Of a stretch of DNA of 64,000 bases, positions 1-10,628 are shown one piece after another. The DNA is taken from positions 12,276,001 to 12,340,000 of the forward strand of contig AP026540.1 of the NCBI GenBank assembly GCA_026075535.2, written 5' to 3'. Below the pieces are notes generated by a model, which saw nothing but the letters and a program-made list of their open reading frames with translations, searched no databases and was not told the origin of the DNA. The position numbers and the translations under genes were made by a program. This DNA comes from Tricholoma matsutake (Eukaryota > Basidiomycota > Agaricomycetes > Agaricales > Tricholomataceae). The stretch's first letter is position 1. Every line of letters begins with the position of its first letter.

Positions 1-10
1 GCCTGCCTCG

Positions 11-988
11 ATGCCAGGTACCACCAAACTCTCTGTCTGTTCTGTACTGCTAGCCACTTTGAAGAATCAATCTATGCATTTAGATATCAAAGTGGCTGGG
101 GCAGGCAGAGGGAAAGATGTCGAAACCGAATCCCTGCTCGACTCAGGAGCAGGAGGAATATTCATGAGCCATGAATTTGCAAGAAGCAGCAGATTCGAAC
201 TACATCCCCTGGAAAGGACGATCAGGGTCAAGAACATGGATGGAACCCCAAACAAGAAAGGGGAAATCTCCCACTACACCAAAGGATTCTTGACGATCAA
301 TGGAAGATCTTTCCCGACAACCTTCCTCATTGCAGGACTAGGGAAAGAATCGATCATCCTGGGCCTGCCATGGCTCAGAAGAATCAATCCAGTGATCGAC
401 TGGAGAATTGGGACATTCCAATTCCAAACAACTGACAGAGCACACCCCAAATTCTCAATGGGAAAAGGAAAAACCCTTATTGGGAGGGTGCAGACGGAGA
501 AACCCAATGAAGAACATCTGGCATGGTGCTGGAAGACAGTCAAAGAGGAAGGGAAACCCTTCAAAGAAATGACAAAAGAAGAAAAACAGGCATGGGCCCA
601 GAAGATGGTCACCAAGGCAAGAGAAAAGATGGGACTCAAACCAAAGGCAAAAGAAGAAGAGCAACTAATGTGGCGCTGAGTGGCCACTAAGGAACTGGAG
701 AAGCTCACCCTCAAAAAGAAACTGAGGAACAAGGAACGGCTAACAAAATGCTGGAGAATTGCTGATAAAGCAAGGCAGATGGGAGAAGCCCTCTGCGCTA
801 AACTGGGAAAGAACAGAGTACCCATCAAAACAAGAAAGGCAACCATCGAAGAAGTAGAAGATGAAGAGATCATGGTCATGACTCTTCAAGATGCGGAGCT
901 CATTGGGCCACAAGATGAAGAAGACACTGGGAAGGAAAACCCAGCACTGGTAAACCATGAACAGGCAATGGAACAGGCAATGGAATGA
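11..988 (+). pseudogene. Gypsy A aspartic protease and linker region
   Basis: The retropepsin-type motif LLDSGAGGIF lies near residue 43 (usual form DSGATG), followed by the second-half motif IILGLPWLRRINPVIDW. The frame opens at the ATG at 11, but the true protein enters from outside the window. A TGA at 677-679 breaks the frame; the same frame continues to a TGA at 986-988 through a lysine- and glutamate-rich linker. In the element this domain cleaves the Gag-Pol polyprotein. Confidence 0.85.
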
Positions 989-1093
989 CTGGAAGGGACA
1001 CCTGAATGAGAGATTGCAGATGATGAACTACTAGTCACCTACATCCAAGGAGAACCTGTCATTGGAATATTTGAACTGACTAAGACACCACTG

Positions 1094-2013
1094 ATGAAGG
1101 AGTACAACGAGCCAAGGTATTCACACTCCCAATCAACGAAGACAATCTCCTGGATTGTGAAGGCACAAGGATCACCACAATATGCATATGGACAGAATAT
1201 CTGGATTAGGGCAAAGACATCGGTCTCACAACACCTGACACATAAAAAGGAAGGAGACCCTGAACAAAAGACCCTGGATGAACTACTCCCCAAACAGTAC
1301 AAGGAGTACCAGCAGATATTCGAGAAGGAAGCATCAGAGAGATTCCTGGAGTCAAGATCCTGGGATCACGCGATAGAACTCAAATCTGACTTTGTGGCAA
1401 AGGATTGCAGGGTGTACTCACTCTCACTGGCAGAGCAGAAGAAGCTCGACGAATTCCTTGATGAAAGCCTGCAGAAGGGATACATCCGACCATCAAAATC
1501 GCCCATGGCATCGCCATTCTTCTTCGTTGCGAAGAAGAACTCGGATGTGCTATGACCCTGCCAAGATTACAGATATTTGAACAATGGCATGATCAAGAAC
1601 ACCTACCTGCTGCTGCTGGTAGGAGATCTGTTGGACAAACTAAGAGGGGCAAAATGGTTTACAAAACTGGACATCTGGTGGGGATATCACAATGTCAGAA
1701 TCAAGGACAGAGATCAATGGAAGGCAGCCTTCAAGACAAATCGAGGGCTGTTTGAACCAATGGTGATGTTCTTTGGATTATGCAACTCACCGGCGACATT
1801 CCAGGCAATGATGAATGAGATCTTCCATGACATGATTGGAGAAGGATGGCTTGTGATTTATATGGACAACATCCTGATATTCTCCAAGGATCAGAACGAA
1901 CACCAGGAAAGGACAGAGAGTACTGCAAAGACTGGCAGAAAATGACTTATACCTGAAACTGGAGAAATGCAAGTTTGACGTCCACAAAGTGGAATTCTTG
2001 GGTCTGATCATCT
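1094..2013 (+). pseudogene. Gypsy A reverse transcriptase
   Basis: Typical gypsy RT blocks are present: [52 protein letters not shown] and YMDNILIF. The catalytic YxDD box reads YMDN, so the second aspartate is lost. A TGA near 1555 destroys the KKDGxLRPVQDYR stretch, a frameshift lies near 1920 and a further stop near 2013. The part after the frameshift (DLYLKLEKCKF...VEFLGLII) is still clear. It would have copied element RNA into cDNA. Confidence 0.88.
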
Positions 2014-2030
2014 GACCCAACAAAATTGCC

Positions 2031-2700
2031 ATGGACAACACAAAACTGGCAGGTATACAAGAATGGCCAACCCCGACAAACGTAAAGGCAGTCAGATCTT
2101 TCCTGGGATTTGGAAACTTCTACAGGAAGTTTATTGGACATTTTGCAGAGACAAGCAGACCGCTTAATGAACTGACAAAGAAAGACAAGACATTCGACTG
2201 GACAGCGGAATGCAAACAAGCTTTTCAGATGCTGAAAAGAAAATTCGCAGAAGCACTGGTACTACTGATGCCAGACCCAACCAATCCATTCACAATTGAA
2301 TCAGATGCACCGAAGCACACAACTGGAGGAGTACTGAGACAAAGAGATACAAATGGAGACTGGCACCCATGTGGATATATATTGCATGCACTGACACCAA
2401 CAGAATGGAACTACAAGATATATGACAGGGAACTTCTAGTGATAGTACGATCACTAGAAACCTGGAGACACTACCTGCTGGGCTCAGAGCACCCAGTGGT
2501 AATCCTCTCGGATCACAAGAACCTAACATATTTCTGGATGGCACAGAAATTGAACAGATGACAAGCAAGATGGAGCCTATTCTTGTTGGAATTCGAATTA
2601 CAACTCGTCCATGTGCCGGGATCACAAATGGTGCAGAGCGATGCATTATCGCAAAGGGCTGATCACGTACCAGAAGAAGACAATGACAATGAAGACATCA
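2031..2700 (+). pseudogene. Gypsy A RNase H domain
   Basis: The connection motif [13 protein letters not shown] leads into an RNase H core with [34 protein letters not shown] and [10 protein letters not shown], in the usual gypsy order. A TGA at about 2559-2561 sits where relatives have an arginine (LNRRQARW), as expected from CGA to TGA. The frame continues unbroken into the integrase. Confidence 0.85.
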
Positions 2701-3662
2701 TGATGTTACCTGAAACAATATTCATGAAATTCATTGACATGGAAATTCATGATCTACTTGTGGGTAGTATCATGAAAGACGATCTGATGAAGAGCGCAAT
2801 CGAAGCACTAAAGACAAAAGGAACCCCGCCGATAAAGTCAGCATTGGAAGACTGGAAGATAGAAGATGGCCTTCTATTCTTCCGAGACAGGTGTTATGTC
2901 CTGAACAATGGAGATCTACAAAAGAAGCTGGGGCAAAAATACCATGAAGGAGTAACCAGCGGACACCCGGGACAATGGCAGACAACCAAAATGATCAGGA
3001 GGGACTACTGGTGGCCAGGAATGATGACATACATCAAGAACTATGTTGCTGGATGCGCTACATGCCAGCAAATGAAGGTCAACACCCACCCGATGACACC
3101 CCCACTGCAACTGATCAAATCCAAAGCAATGAGACCATTTGCAATGGTAACAACAGATTTCATAACCAACCTACCAGAGTCGGATGGTTATGATGCACTC
3201 ATGGTCATGGTAGACCATGGGCTTATGAAGGGGGTAATTTTTATCCCTTGCAGGAAAACTGTAGATGCACTGGGAGTGGCCACCCTCTACCTAGACAATG
3301 TCTACAAACGATTCAGCCTCCCAGACAAGATCATCTCTGACAGAGACCCACGATTTGCCTTGCAGCTGTTCCAGGAGCTAGGAAGATTGCTCAGAATCAA
3401 GCTGGCAATGAGTATGGCATACCACCCCCAGACCGACAGGGAGACAGAACAGGTGAACCAAGAAGTCAAAGTGTACTTACAGATCTTTGGCTCAAACAAC
3501 CAGGAGAATTGGAAGCACCTCCTCCTGACCACAGAATTCATGCACAACCAGAGGACACACTCAGTACAAAGGAACTCCCCGTTCTACCTCATGATGGGCT
3601 ATGAGCCCAAGGCGATCCCTCTCCACAACCTAAAGACAAACATACTGGCCATGGAGAAGTGA
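2583..3662 (+). pseudogene. Gypsy A integrase
   Basis: The 359-codon segment has the HHCC zinc-binding region (GHPGQWQTTKMIRRDYWWPG, then CATCQ) and the DDE core: TTDFITNLPESDGYD, IISDRDPRF and the E in DRETEQVNQEVK. All three acidic residues are kept, though DGQTER has become DRETEQ. The segment ends at TGA 3660-3662, another place where an arginine codon is expected. Integrase joins the cDNA to host DNA. Confidence 0.88.
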
Positions 3663-4171
3663 CTTGTCGCACTGCAACGGGCCCAAGATGAAGCAAAGGC
3701 AACTCATGAGTTGGCCAGACAAATGATGGCAGAGAGAAAAACGAGACACTTCACCCCATTCAGAGAAGGAGATAAGGTGTGGCTAGAAGCGAAGAACTTC
3801 AAGATGACACACTTGACAAGGAAACTTGCACCGAAAGAGAAGGACCCTTCACTGTCAAAGAGGTCTTAGGCCCGCTCTCCTACCGGCTGAAGTTGCCAGA
3901 GCAGTGGAAGATACACCCAGTATTCCATGTGGCACTCCTCTCCCTGTATAAAGAAACTGAAACACATGGACCAAACTTCCCCGAACCACCGCCTGATCTA
4001 ATAGAAGGCGAATCAGAGTACAAAGTGGAAGCGATCATCGGACACAAAAAGAAAGGAAGAACCATGCACTTCCTAGTGAAGTGGGTCAGATACCCGACCT
4101 CAGAGAACTCATGGGAACCCAAGGGAAACCTGACTAATGCCAAGAGAATCCTAGGGGCATATAAACAGTGA
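3663..4171 (+). pseudogene. Gypsy A GPY/F and chromodomain tail
   Basis: After the stop at 3662 the frame continues (ALQRAQDEAKATHELARQ, GDKVWLEAKNF), then shifts near 3835 to reach GPFTVKEVLGPLSYRLKLP, HPVFHVALLSLY and a chromodomain: YKVEAIIGHKKKGRTMHFLVKW followed by SENSWEPKGNL. Chromodomains of this type steer integration towards particular histone marks. It ends at TGA 4169-4171. Confidence 0.88.
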
Positions 4172-4220
4172 CGACAGCTGTAGAACCCCCAAGACCAGAA
4201 GAACCCCCCCCCACTTAACC

Positions 4221-4946
4221 ATGGCAGAACAGACACCCATTATACCCCCCAAACGACGATTCACCAAACAATTCCTACGAGACTCAGCAAATGCTGAGAC
4301 CCTCCGCACTCATCTTGCCCATGACCCACCTAGATATCACCTTGCGAGAATGTGCTTCTATTACCAGAGCACGATTGACCGAATGAAAACCAACCTAGAA
4401 GAAGCGATGAATGACGCTGACACCCTCAGAATCAAACAGGCGATCCAGGACATGGCCACGCCATGGTCAGACAGACAGAAAGCAGTTGAAAGAAACCCTC
4501 ATACCCCCATAGATCAGAACTGACAGTGACTGACCTCCTCCTTGCCTTACAATGGGCAGAAGAACAAAAACGAACCACAAACTGCCTCTGGAAACAACTA
4601 CCCCTCTACGAGCAGTCAGACAACCAAACCTTCAGAAGTCATCAACCTCACGACACCCGAACCCGAACCACGATCGACCCAACCACCCTGGTCCCCTCCC
4701 CACATGAGGAACACCAGATGCTTCATCTGCCATGAGATCGGGCACTTTGGCCTGATCTGCCAAAGACATATTTGCAAGCATTGCAAGCAACGAGGCCCCA
4801 GGCACTACAGCCCTGATTGCCTGATGAGGCGACAGAAGGAATGGCAGGAAGAGCAGAGACAATGGGATTTTTTTGAATCGGGCTACAATGACTTTGACAA
4901 CACTGCGATGGGGAATATGACTGGAGAACCTTATGGGAGGACCTAG
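4221..4946 (+). pseudogene. Accessory ORF downstream of gypsy A pol, two zinc knuckles
   Basis: A plus-strand ORF of about 242 codons starts with ATG at 4221, 50 bases after the chromodomain stop and ahead of the 3' LTR. Two TGA codons (4521 and shortly after) break it. The first half is charged and helical-looking. The second half is proline- and threonine-rich and ends with two cysteine motifs: CFICHEIGHFGLIC (CX2CX4HX4C, Gag-like knuckle) and CKHCKQRGPRHYSPDC (CX2CX6HX4C). A Gag-like nucleic-acid-binding ORF at the 3' side of pol is unusual. It may be an element-specific extra protein or a displaced gag; I cannot tell. Confidence 0.7.
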
Positions 4947-5001
4947 GGAGAGAAAGAGATTGTGATCGAAGTCAGTGACTTCAAAGATAGAGAGAGGGTG
5001 A

Positions 5002-5599
5002 TGTTACGATTTCGCTATCGGGACCTGCAAGTCCAGGGCACTTTATTTTTCTGATTTGACTTGACTCACTTCTGATGGGAGACGCTTTGACGCATGGTGA
5101 CTCCATGCACCTGAACCCACTCCCACACATGCTGTGGTACGACAGCCCCTTGACATGAGGTCCATGATGTTGGACTCTCATGATCGACATCGGATGCCTC
5201 ATGCAAGGCATGAGGCCTGTCATTTCTATTGTTCTTTCTATTTATACTTGATAACGATCCTGCATTCCAATTGAATGATAGGTATCTTTGAACTGTATAT
5301 AAGCTGTAGTAATACTGCCTGTATTCCTCAGCTTGACCTAATTCAATATACGGTCTTAAACTCAACTCAAACAACTCGACGGTCTAAGAAGCCCTTAGCC
5401 ATGATAACTCGAACTCGACAGTTGGAAAGCCTCCAACTGTGATACATGAACCAATGGTATACTCAGAAAGCCTCTGAGTACGATCAACCATGATTGCTTG
5501 AGGAAGCACCCAAGCGAAGGCCAAAAGCCTGAAACACTAGGAAAGCCTCCTAGTGCAATCAACAAAGACAAGTTTGAGTTAAGACCAATAGTCTTAACA
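5002..5599 (+). repeat. 3' LTR of gypsy A (family A LTR, 598 bp)
   Basis: It begins TGTTACGATTT directly after a purine-rich tract (AGATAGAGAGAGGGTGA) and ends GTCTTAACA. The same ends occur in the solo LTRs at 10629-11411 and 44648-45359. It carries one copy of an inverted repeat with arms GCCTCATGC and GCATGAGGC near 5195-5216. The base after the end (TCATC) should match the left target site outside the window. Confidence 0.93.
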
Positions 5600-5601
5600 T
5601 C

Positions 5602-6537
5602 ATCAACACCTACAGCCACACAAATCCCTATGCATATAACTTCAATTATGATGATGATGATGATAACTATATTCCTGTTGACCCTTTGCCTTTTAGCTTC
5701 ACAGAAACTGAGCTACAAGCAATAAGAAATTGCATTCATGATATTACTCTTCCAACATGGATACAAAGACCACCAACCAATCTTGGTGAACCAAGCCATG
5801 GCAAGCTCAAAGCTTGGGAATATCTCACCCTCTTCACATGTATCTTTCCCCTTATTATTCCTGAATTCTGGTACATGACTACTGCCACAAATTTCCACCA
5901 CTAGCTCTTCTACTGCTTCTATCATGTTGTTGCAGCAACAAATATTGTAGCTGCATATCAAACCTCCAATGCTGATGCTGATGCCTATACTCAGCACTAT
6001 ATTCAATATCAAACTGCTATTCAACAACTTTTTCCACATTGTCCATCCAAGCCAAATCATCATTATGCAATGCATAATGGTGCTCTTCTCAAATATTGGG
6101 GTCCTTTGGCTTCTTTTAGTGAGTTTCCAGGTGAAAGAATTGCAAAAAATGAGCACCAATTATCATCCCCATATGTGTTTCAATTATTTTGCTCACAAAT
6201 TGATAGCTAATACCAAGATCAGGGGATTTAGATCTTACAATGCTTTGTCAGATGAGTCATCAAGCACATGTAGATGCTTTACTGCACAGTGAAGATCATT
6301 TAAAAGAATTATGTGATATTCTTGAGCCAGGAGACATGGCCATGGATGACCATCCAGTACCTCTCCAGCCTACAGAAGTGGCAGATATTCTAGCAAAGGC
6401 ACCTTGCCTTCTTGAAGTAGATTATAACAATCTGCTTAATTATCTTCACCAGACAGGAAGACCATACTGAGCTTATGCTGATCTTCCCCATCCACCAAAT
6501 GCCATTATTCTCCCTCCACAAGCCCAGGAGGTCTTTA
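5602..6537 (+). pseudogene. Plavaka-like (CACTA group) transposase, C-terminal part 1
   Basis: From 5602 the frame reads a stretch typical of basidiomycete Plavaka-type transposases: ITLPTWIQRPPTNLGE, SHGKLKAWEYLTLFTCIFPL, VAATNIVAAYQTSNADADAY, HYAMHNGALLKYWGPLASF and EFPGERIAKNEHQ. One in-frame stop lies at about 5902. A frame change near 6200 leads to MLCQMSHQAHVDALLHSEDH and a tail to 6470. Gypsy A is inserted on its left and a TIR element on its right; the protein resumes at 10354. Confidence 0.85.
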
Positions 6538-6844
6538 CACTCCCCCCCTGTATTCCTATAGGAATCCAATGATTCCGATGATTCCAATCGGAGTCCAATC
6601 GGATTCCAACCATATTCCAATGTCATTTTCACCAGCCAAATTGACATGAAATAGCAGATTTAGTCCTAGTCCAGTCCCATGTGATTCTGATCAGACTATC
6701 GGAATTTGCTAGGAATTTGCTAGGAATTTCTGGTCATAGGAATCACATAGGACTATTCCAAAGTTATGCTAAGACATCAGACAACATAGGATTCCAATAG
6801 GAATGAAAACAGCCTTGCTTAGTAATATAGTATGAAAAAGTCAA

Positions 6845-6925
6845 CACGCACACCAGAATTGAACCCTTGACATTGCAGAAGATTATGTAAGCCTAAACTG
6901 ACAACAATACCATTAGGCTAAACAG
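6845..6925 (-). other. tRNA-like (SINE-type) remnant
   Basis: Read on the minus strand, TAGCCTAATGG resembles an RNA polymerase III A box, and GGTTCAATTC about 50 bases on resembles a B box. The sequence between does not fold into a convincing modern tRNA and has no clear anticodon arm. I read it as a decayed tRNA-derived SINE rather than a working tRNA gene. It lies inside the CACTA-like element. Confidence 0.45.
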
Positions 6926-6939
6926 TCATTACAGGTAAG

Positions 6940-7789
6940 TGATCATACTACACTACATACCATTCCCACAGTGTGATGACAAAGCACATAGCCGCATCAT
7001 CACACCTGCCAGCTCATCACTCCCACCACCACCACCAATGACGATGACAAGCATGCCACCTCCATCCCCCCCACCTCAACCACCTCAACTCAGCAACTCC
7101 CACCACTCCCACTTCACCCTCATCTCTAGATGAGCCCCCAAGACTGGAAACGACTGGTTTCAATGCTGAACGACACCCAAATGATGCAATCATTGTTTGG
7201 GCCCATAGTAAGTTTTTTTTTTTCATTCATTTCTTACTTTTGTAAACTAACTAACTGATTTGTTTTGTTTCTAGGTTCTAATGATGGACTGACACTAGCT
7301 AAACCCAAACCCAATGATGCCCCTGGTAACCCCCCTCCTCCCCATCAAAATGGGATGTGAGGTATTGATCATGGTCAGGAGCACGGGGAGCAACACCAGG
7401 AGACCCCAGAAGGGGAATACCCACCCAGTAAGCACCACCCGACCCCTCCCCTTGTGCCACATTACTGATGAACTGACAATGCACCCACCCCACACCTATG
7501 AGCTGCTGCTCGTAGGGTGGATCATGAGTGCATGGACCCCCATAACACCAATGACATCCAGCACCCCCCATCACCACCGTGAGCGACTGCTCGCAGGGTG
7601 TATATGGGGTGTGAGAACACAGGAATGGCATGGAGGGACGACGATGGCACCAAATGACATGCCTACAAGCAGCTGCCCATAGGGTGGTTCATGGGTGCAG
7701 ACAATGAGGGGGATGAACAACAAGGGTGACAAAACAACAAGGGGAAAGGGAGACGATGACCAGAAGGGGAGACAATGGCAACACCCACC
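6940..7789 (+). repeat. Low-complexity dispersed repeat (copy a, left half) with intron-like gap
   Basis: Proline- and CCACC-rich sequence leads to ATTGTTTGGGCCC near 7193-7204, followed by a GTAAGT...TTTCTAG intron-like stretch (7208-7274). Three copies of a short stem-loop motif follow at 7498, 7579 and 7663. The same layout recurs near 30300-31240 and 40180-40860. The right half of this copy continues at 9707-9985, after the nested element. No conserved protein domain is visible. Confidence 0.6.
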
Positions 7790-9698
7790 TAAGGCTCCAA
7801 CTGTTCTATCTATATAACCATCTTATATGGTTTATACTGTATATGTTTATGTTTATGTATAGGGCTTGGGCCTCAAGGTGGTGTACACAGTAGTTATACA
7901 GTATATAGATTGTTAAACAGTTTGCCTATTATGATCAATGGCAATAATGAATACAAGGATGTCACAAGGGGTGGCAGAATAGGAAAAACACATATAGAGA
8001 ATACCAGGGGTGTGCAAAACCCCCAGAGTAATGGTGAAGGGTATGTGAGGGTAGGGGTAAGGGTACAGGAGTTGTCACCCTTGACCTACCCCTACCCTTG
8101 GAAAGGGTATGCAGGGGTATGGCAGGGTATGATTGTGCCCTTTCAAAGTAAAAAGCTGTCATATTGTGAGATTTCAGCAATGGAGTTAATGTTTTTGAGA
8201 ACTGAAACTCAACATAACTAGATATCTCTTCAGAATAGTCCAGTCCAGAGTTTTTTTACCCTAAAAAATGTAGACTGAGACTGTAACTGGTCTAGGACCA
8301 CCCCAGGCATTGGGGAACCAGACCAGCTAGAACTGGTCTACTTTGGTTAATAGACCAAAAAAGGACTGATTAAGACTGGTTTTTTGTCATGAAATTTGTT
8401 ATACCATTGGTATCTTGGCAACTATTACTTGGACCATCAGACTGAGGTATAGGCAGATGGACATTGTAATTCCACAGTGTTTGGTCCAAGTGTTAAGAGA
8501 TTTCATCAAGATCTAATCTAGTTATGGGCAACACAAATGTACATTATCTGAAGTCACGCCTGGCTTCAGTGTAGTTCAGAATTTGTTGCTACTTGTCAGG
8601 GATGTTAATTGAATCAAATCTACATGGTGCAAATGTTTATGTGTGTTATTTTAATGCCTTGGATGATGTCCAATTGCCCTCAGTATTTTTGTGGCACAGG
8701 TTATATATAAGCAGTACTATCAAAGTTACTCTAATCATGACAAAATAGTGGTATGAAAATGGATTGGGTCATATCTTTCTCAGTTCTGAACCATTTTGGA
8801 TGAACCAGGGAGTGGAATTGAAGGAGATATGTATGAGGGTCAGTCCTTTAACTTGCCATTAGTCCAGTCTCTTTCAGTCATGGTCATGGTCAAGGGTATT
8901 GTGTCCCTCTTGTACCCTTCATACCCCTTACCCTCACCCCCAGAAACCCCTACCCTTGTGAAGGGGTAAGGGTTTTGGAGGGTAAGAGTAAGGGTAGAGA
9001 ATTTTTACCCAGGGTTACCCCTGGGATTCTCTAAACACATATCCACTTGCATTTTTTTTCTCAGCCCCTTGGTTGACCTCTTTCTGCAATATATGGTAAT
9101 TTTCCATCATGTGCAGTTCTTTTTCCCAAGCAATTTTCACAGAAAATTTCATCACTGTATAGTATACAGACTTCCTTGCATGCAATTCCTATGCTTCTTA
9201 CTAGGCTAGCTGTGATTTTGAACCCATGGAACACTGGCAACTTCAATATTTTGTATGTGTTGACACAATGTTGACAAGAAACCATGCCACATCATACCCA
9301 ACTTGCTGATGACATGTCAACAACTTCCCTTGGCAACCTTCTTAGCAGCATAACACACATTTTCAGTAAATCTACAGTTTCTATTGGTTCAGGGGCTATT
9401 CTACAACCATCCTCAGTGATTCATGCCCAAGCAACGCCATTTTTCATAATTTACATGTCTATAGAACCCATTTGGTGGCTCAATGACACCTATCAGCATT
9501 GTATATACTCTAATATAATTATTGTTTTCAGCGGTTATGTTGATAAAGGAAGGAAACAATAATGTTAGTCTTTCAACTGTGTATATCAAGTGTATATCTG
9601 TTTATTAAACAGTATATAGATTTTTATATGGTTTAGACAACTGTTTATGTATACATGGCCTTTGAGGAGTATACATAAACTAAACAGTTGGAGCCTTA
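7790..9698. mobile_element. hAT-like non-autonomous element N1 (1,909 bp)
   Basis: A perfect 16-bp terminal inverted repeat TAAGGCTCCAACTGTT begins at 7790 and is mirrored at 9683-9698. The 8-bp target duplication CACCCACC is exact on both sides (7782-7789 and 9699-9706). An 8-bp duplication with short TIRs is the mark of hAT superfamily elements. No transposase ORF is visible. Removing it rejoins the low-complexity repeat around it. Confidence 0.9.
7995..9033. mobile_element. hAT-like non-autonomous element N2 nested in N1 (1,039 bp)
   Basis: The ends are TAGAGAATACCAGGGGT at left and, read inward from the right, TAGAGAATCCCAGGGGT: one mismatch in 17. The flanking 8-bp duplication AACACATA is exact (7987-7994 and 9034-9041). 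Both margins are packed with AGGGTA/GGGGTA subterminal repeats. The middle has no ORF of note. It entered N1 after N1 had landed. Confidence 0.9.
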
Positions 9699-9706
9699 CA
9701 CCCACC

Positions 9707-9985
9707 CCATGCACGCCTACAAGCATCTGCTCATAGGGTGTTCAAGGGGAGGGGGAGGGAGGGAGGGGACGATGGACAAACACTGCCACCAACATACAAT
9801 GCACCACGCACCACCAGCCTTGCAAGCAACTGCTCATGGGGTGGACAGTGGGTGGAATGACAATGGAGGGGAGACGAGGGAGGGGAGGGAAGCCATGGGG
9901 GAGGCAAGGTGAGGGAGGTGAGACACAACAGAGATGAGAGGGAGGGGAAACGACAGGACAGGGCTGATGAGACAGCCAATGCGAT
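9707..9985 (+). repeat. Low-complexity dispersed repeat (copy a, right half)
   Basis: This continues the GGGAGGG/CACCA-rich repeat split by N1. Two further copies of the stem-loop motif lie at 9717-9740 and 9820-9843. The long open frames on either strand follow from the G/A-rich bias and are not evidence of a gene. Confidence 0.55.
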
Positions 9986-10115
9986 GCACCACCACCCCCT
10001 CCCCCCCCCTTTTGCGGGGGGGGGTGGGTTTCTTTTGTAGAATTTAAAATAGTATAATTAAATAGTATAATTAATTCTCCCCCCCGCATTTGCATGGGGG
10101 GTTTTTTTTAATCTA
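9986..10115. repeat. Pair of C-run/G-run hairpins
   Basis: Around 9990-10028 a run of C (CCCCCTCCCCCCCC) is followed by TTTTGC and a run of G, forming a strong stem. Around 10078-10103 a second C-run/G-run hairpin follows. AT-rich sequence with a repeated AATAGTATAATTA lies between them. Such G runs can also form quadruplexes. Function is unknown. Confidence 0.6.
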
Positions 10116-10353
10116 TATTAGTTATCTACTCCCTCGCAAAGACGTGAGGGCTCAATAAGTGAAGTAACCCTAAGTGCTATAAATGGACTTTATATTACAT
10201 GTTTATTAATGCTCCTGTGGTACATGGTCATCAAGATACATTCCGATCAGATTCCTATTGGACTCCTAGGACTAGTATTGGACTAGTAGGACTCCTATCA
10301 GAAAACTCGGACTCCTAGGACTCTGATAGGAATATGGGGGGGAGTGCAAAGTC

Positions 10354-10628
10354 TTGCAAGCCCAGCATCTTTTGCAGGTGCACTGTGATGAGTGCACATT
10401 CAGTTGTGAAAAGTCACATAAAGCAAACAGTGCTATAAAGTTCTACAATCCATTGACACAGGCTCATGATACAGGATTCATTCAAAACATTTGGAGACTT
10501 CCACTGGAGGGAATAATGCACACATTTATAAGAGTCTGCTCACATCAATCACTATCTACACAAGAGGAGAGGCAGGCACCATTTATACAGCCATATTATC
10601 ACTCATGTCACAACTGTCCAGCAGCCAG
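10354..10628 (+). pseudogene. Plavaka-like transposase, C-terminal part 2
   Basis: After the TIR element ends at 10346 the protein resumes with CTFSCEKSHKANSAIKFYN, DTGFIQNIWRLPLEGIMHTF and the tail ending near 10628. This is the usual end of Plavaka-type transposases (SHxGNSxIxFYNP, DTGFIxSIWxLP). A solo LTR with target duplication GCCAG interrupts it; the reading seems to continue briefly after 11417 and then decays. Confidence 0.82.

Larger units (their letters stand above)
1..5599 (+). mobile_element. Ty3/gypsy LTR retrotransposon A, 5' end outside window
   Basis: Chromovirus-type order is visible: protease, reverse transcriptase, RNase H, integrase, chromodomain, an extra zinc-knuckle ORF, polypurine tract and 3' LTR. 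Gag and the 5' LTR lie left of the window. The coding part uses at least three reading-frame segments (about 11-1920, 1920-3835, 3835-4171) with several in-frame stops, so it is dead. The LTR ends inside a Plavaka-like transposase ORF that resumes at 5602, so the element inserted into that gene. Family call is firm; autonomy is excluded. Confidence 0.93.
6538..10346. mobile_element. CACTA-like TIR element, 3.8 kb, non-autonomous
   Basis: The ends are inverted: CACTCCCCCCCTGTATTCC at 6538 and, read from the right, CACTCCCCCCCATATTCC at 10346. Subterminal GGANTCC-like repeats fill both margins (6555-6620 and 10235-10330). It interrupts the transposase ORF that runs 5602-6537 and resumes after 10346. 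A target duplication is not certain; GTCTT lies close to both ends (6531 and 10351). No transposase is visible inside. It contains a tRNA-like unit, a low-complexity block and two nested hAT-like elements. Confidence 0.78.

Noticed and set aside
274..879. Minus-strand open frame of 201 codons over gypsy A protease
   Set aside because: It is antisense to a clear protease and linker; composition is serine/phenylalanine-rich as expected for a shadow of a Lys/Glu-rich frame.
9731..10095. Proline/serine-rich minus-strand ORFs
   Set aside because: They arise from GGGAGGG-rich low-complexity DNA and run through the G/C hairpins.
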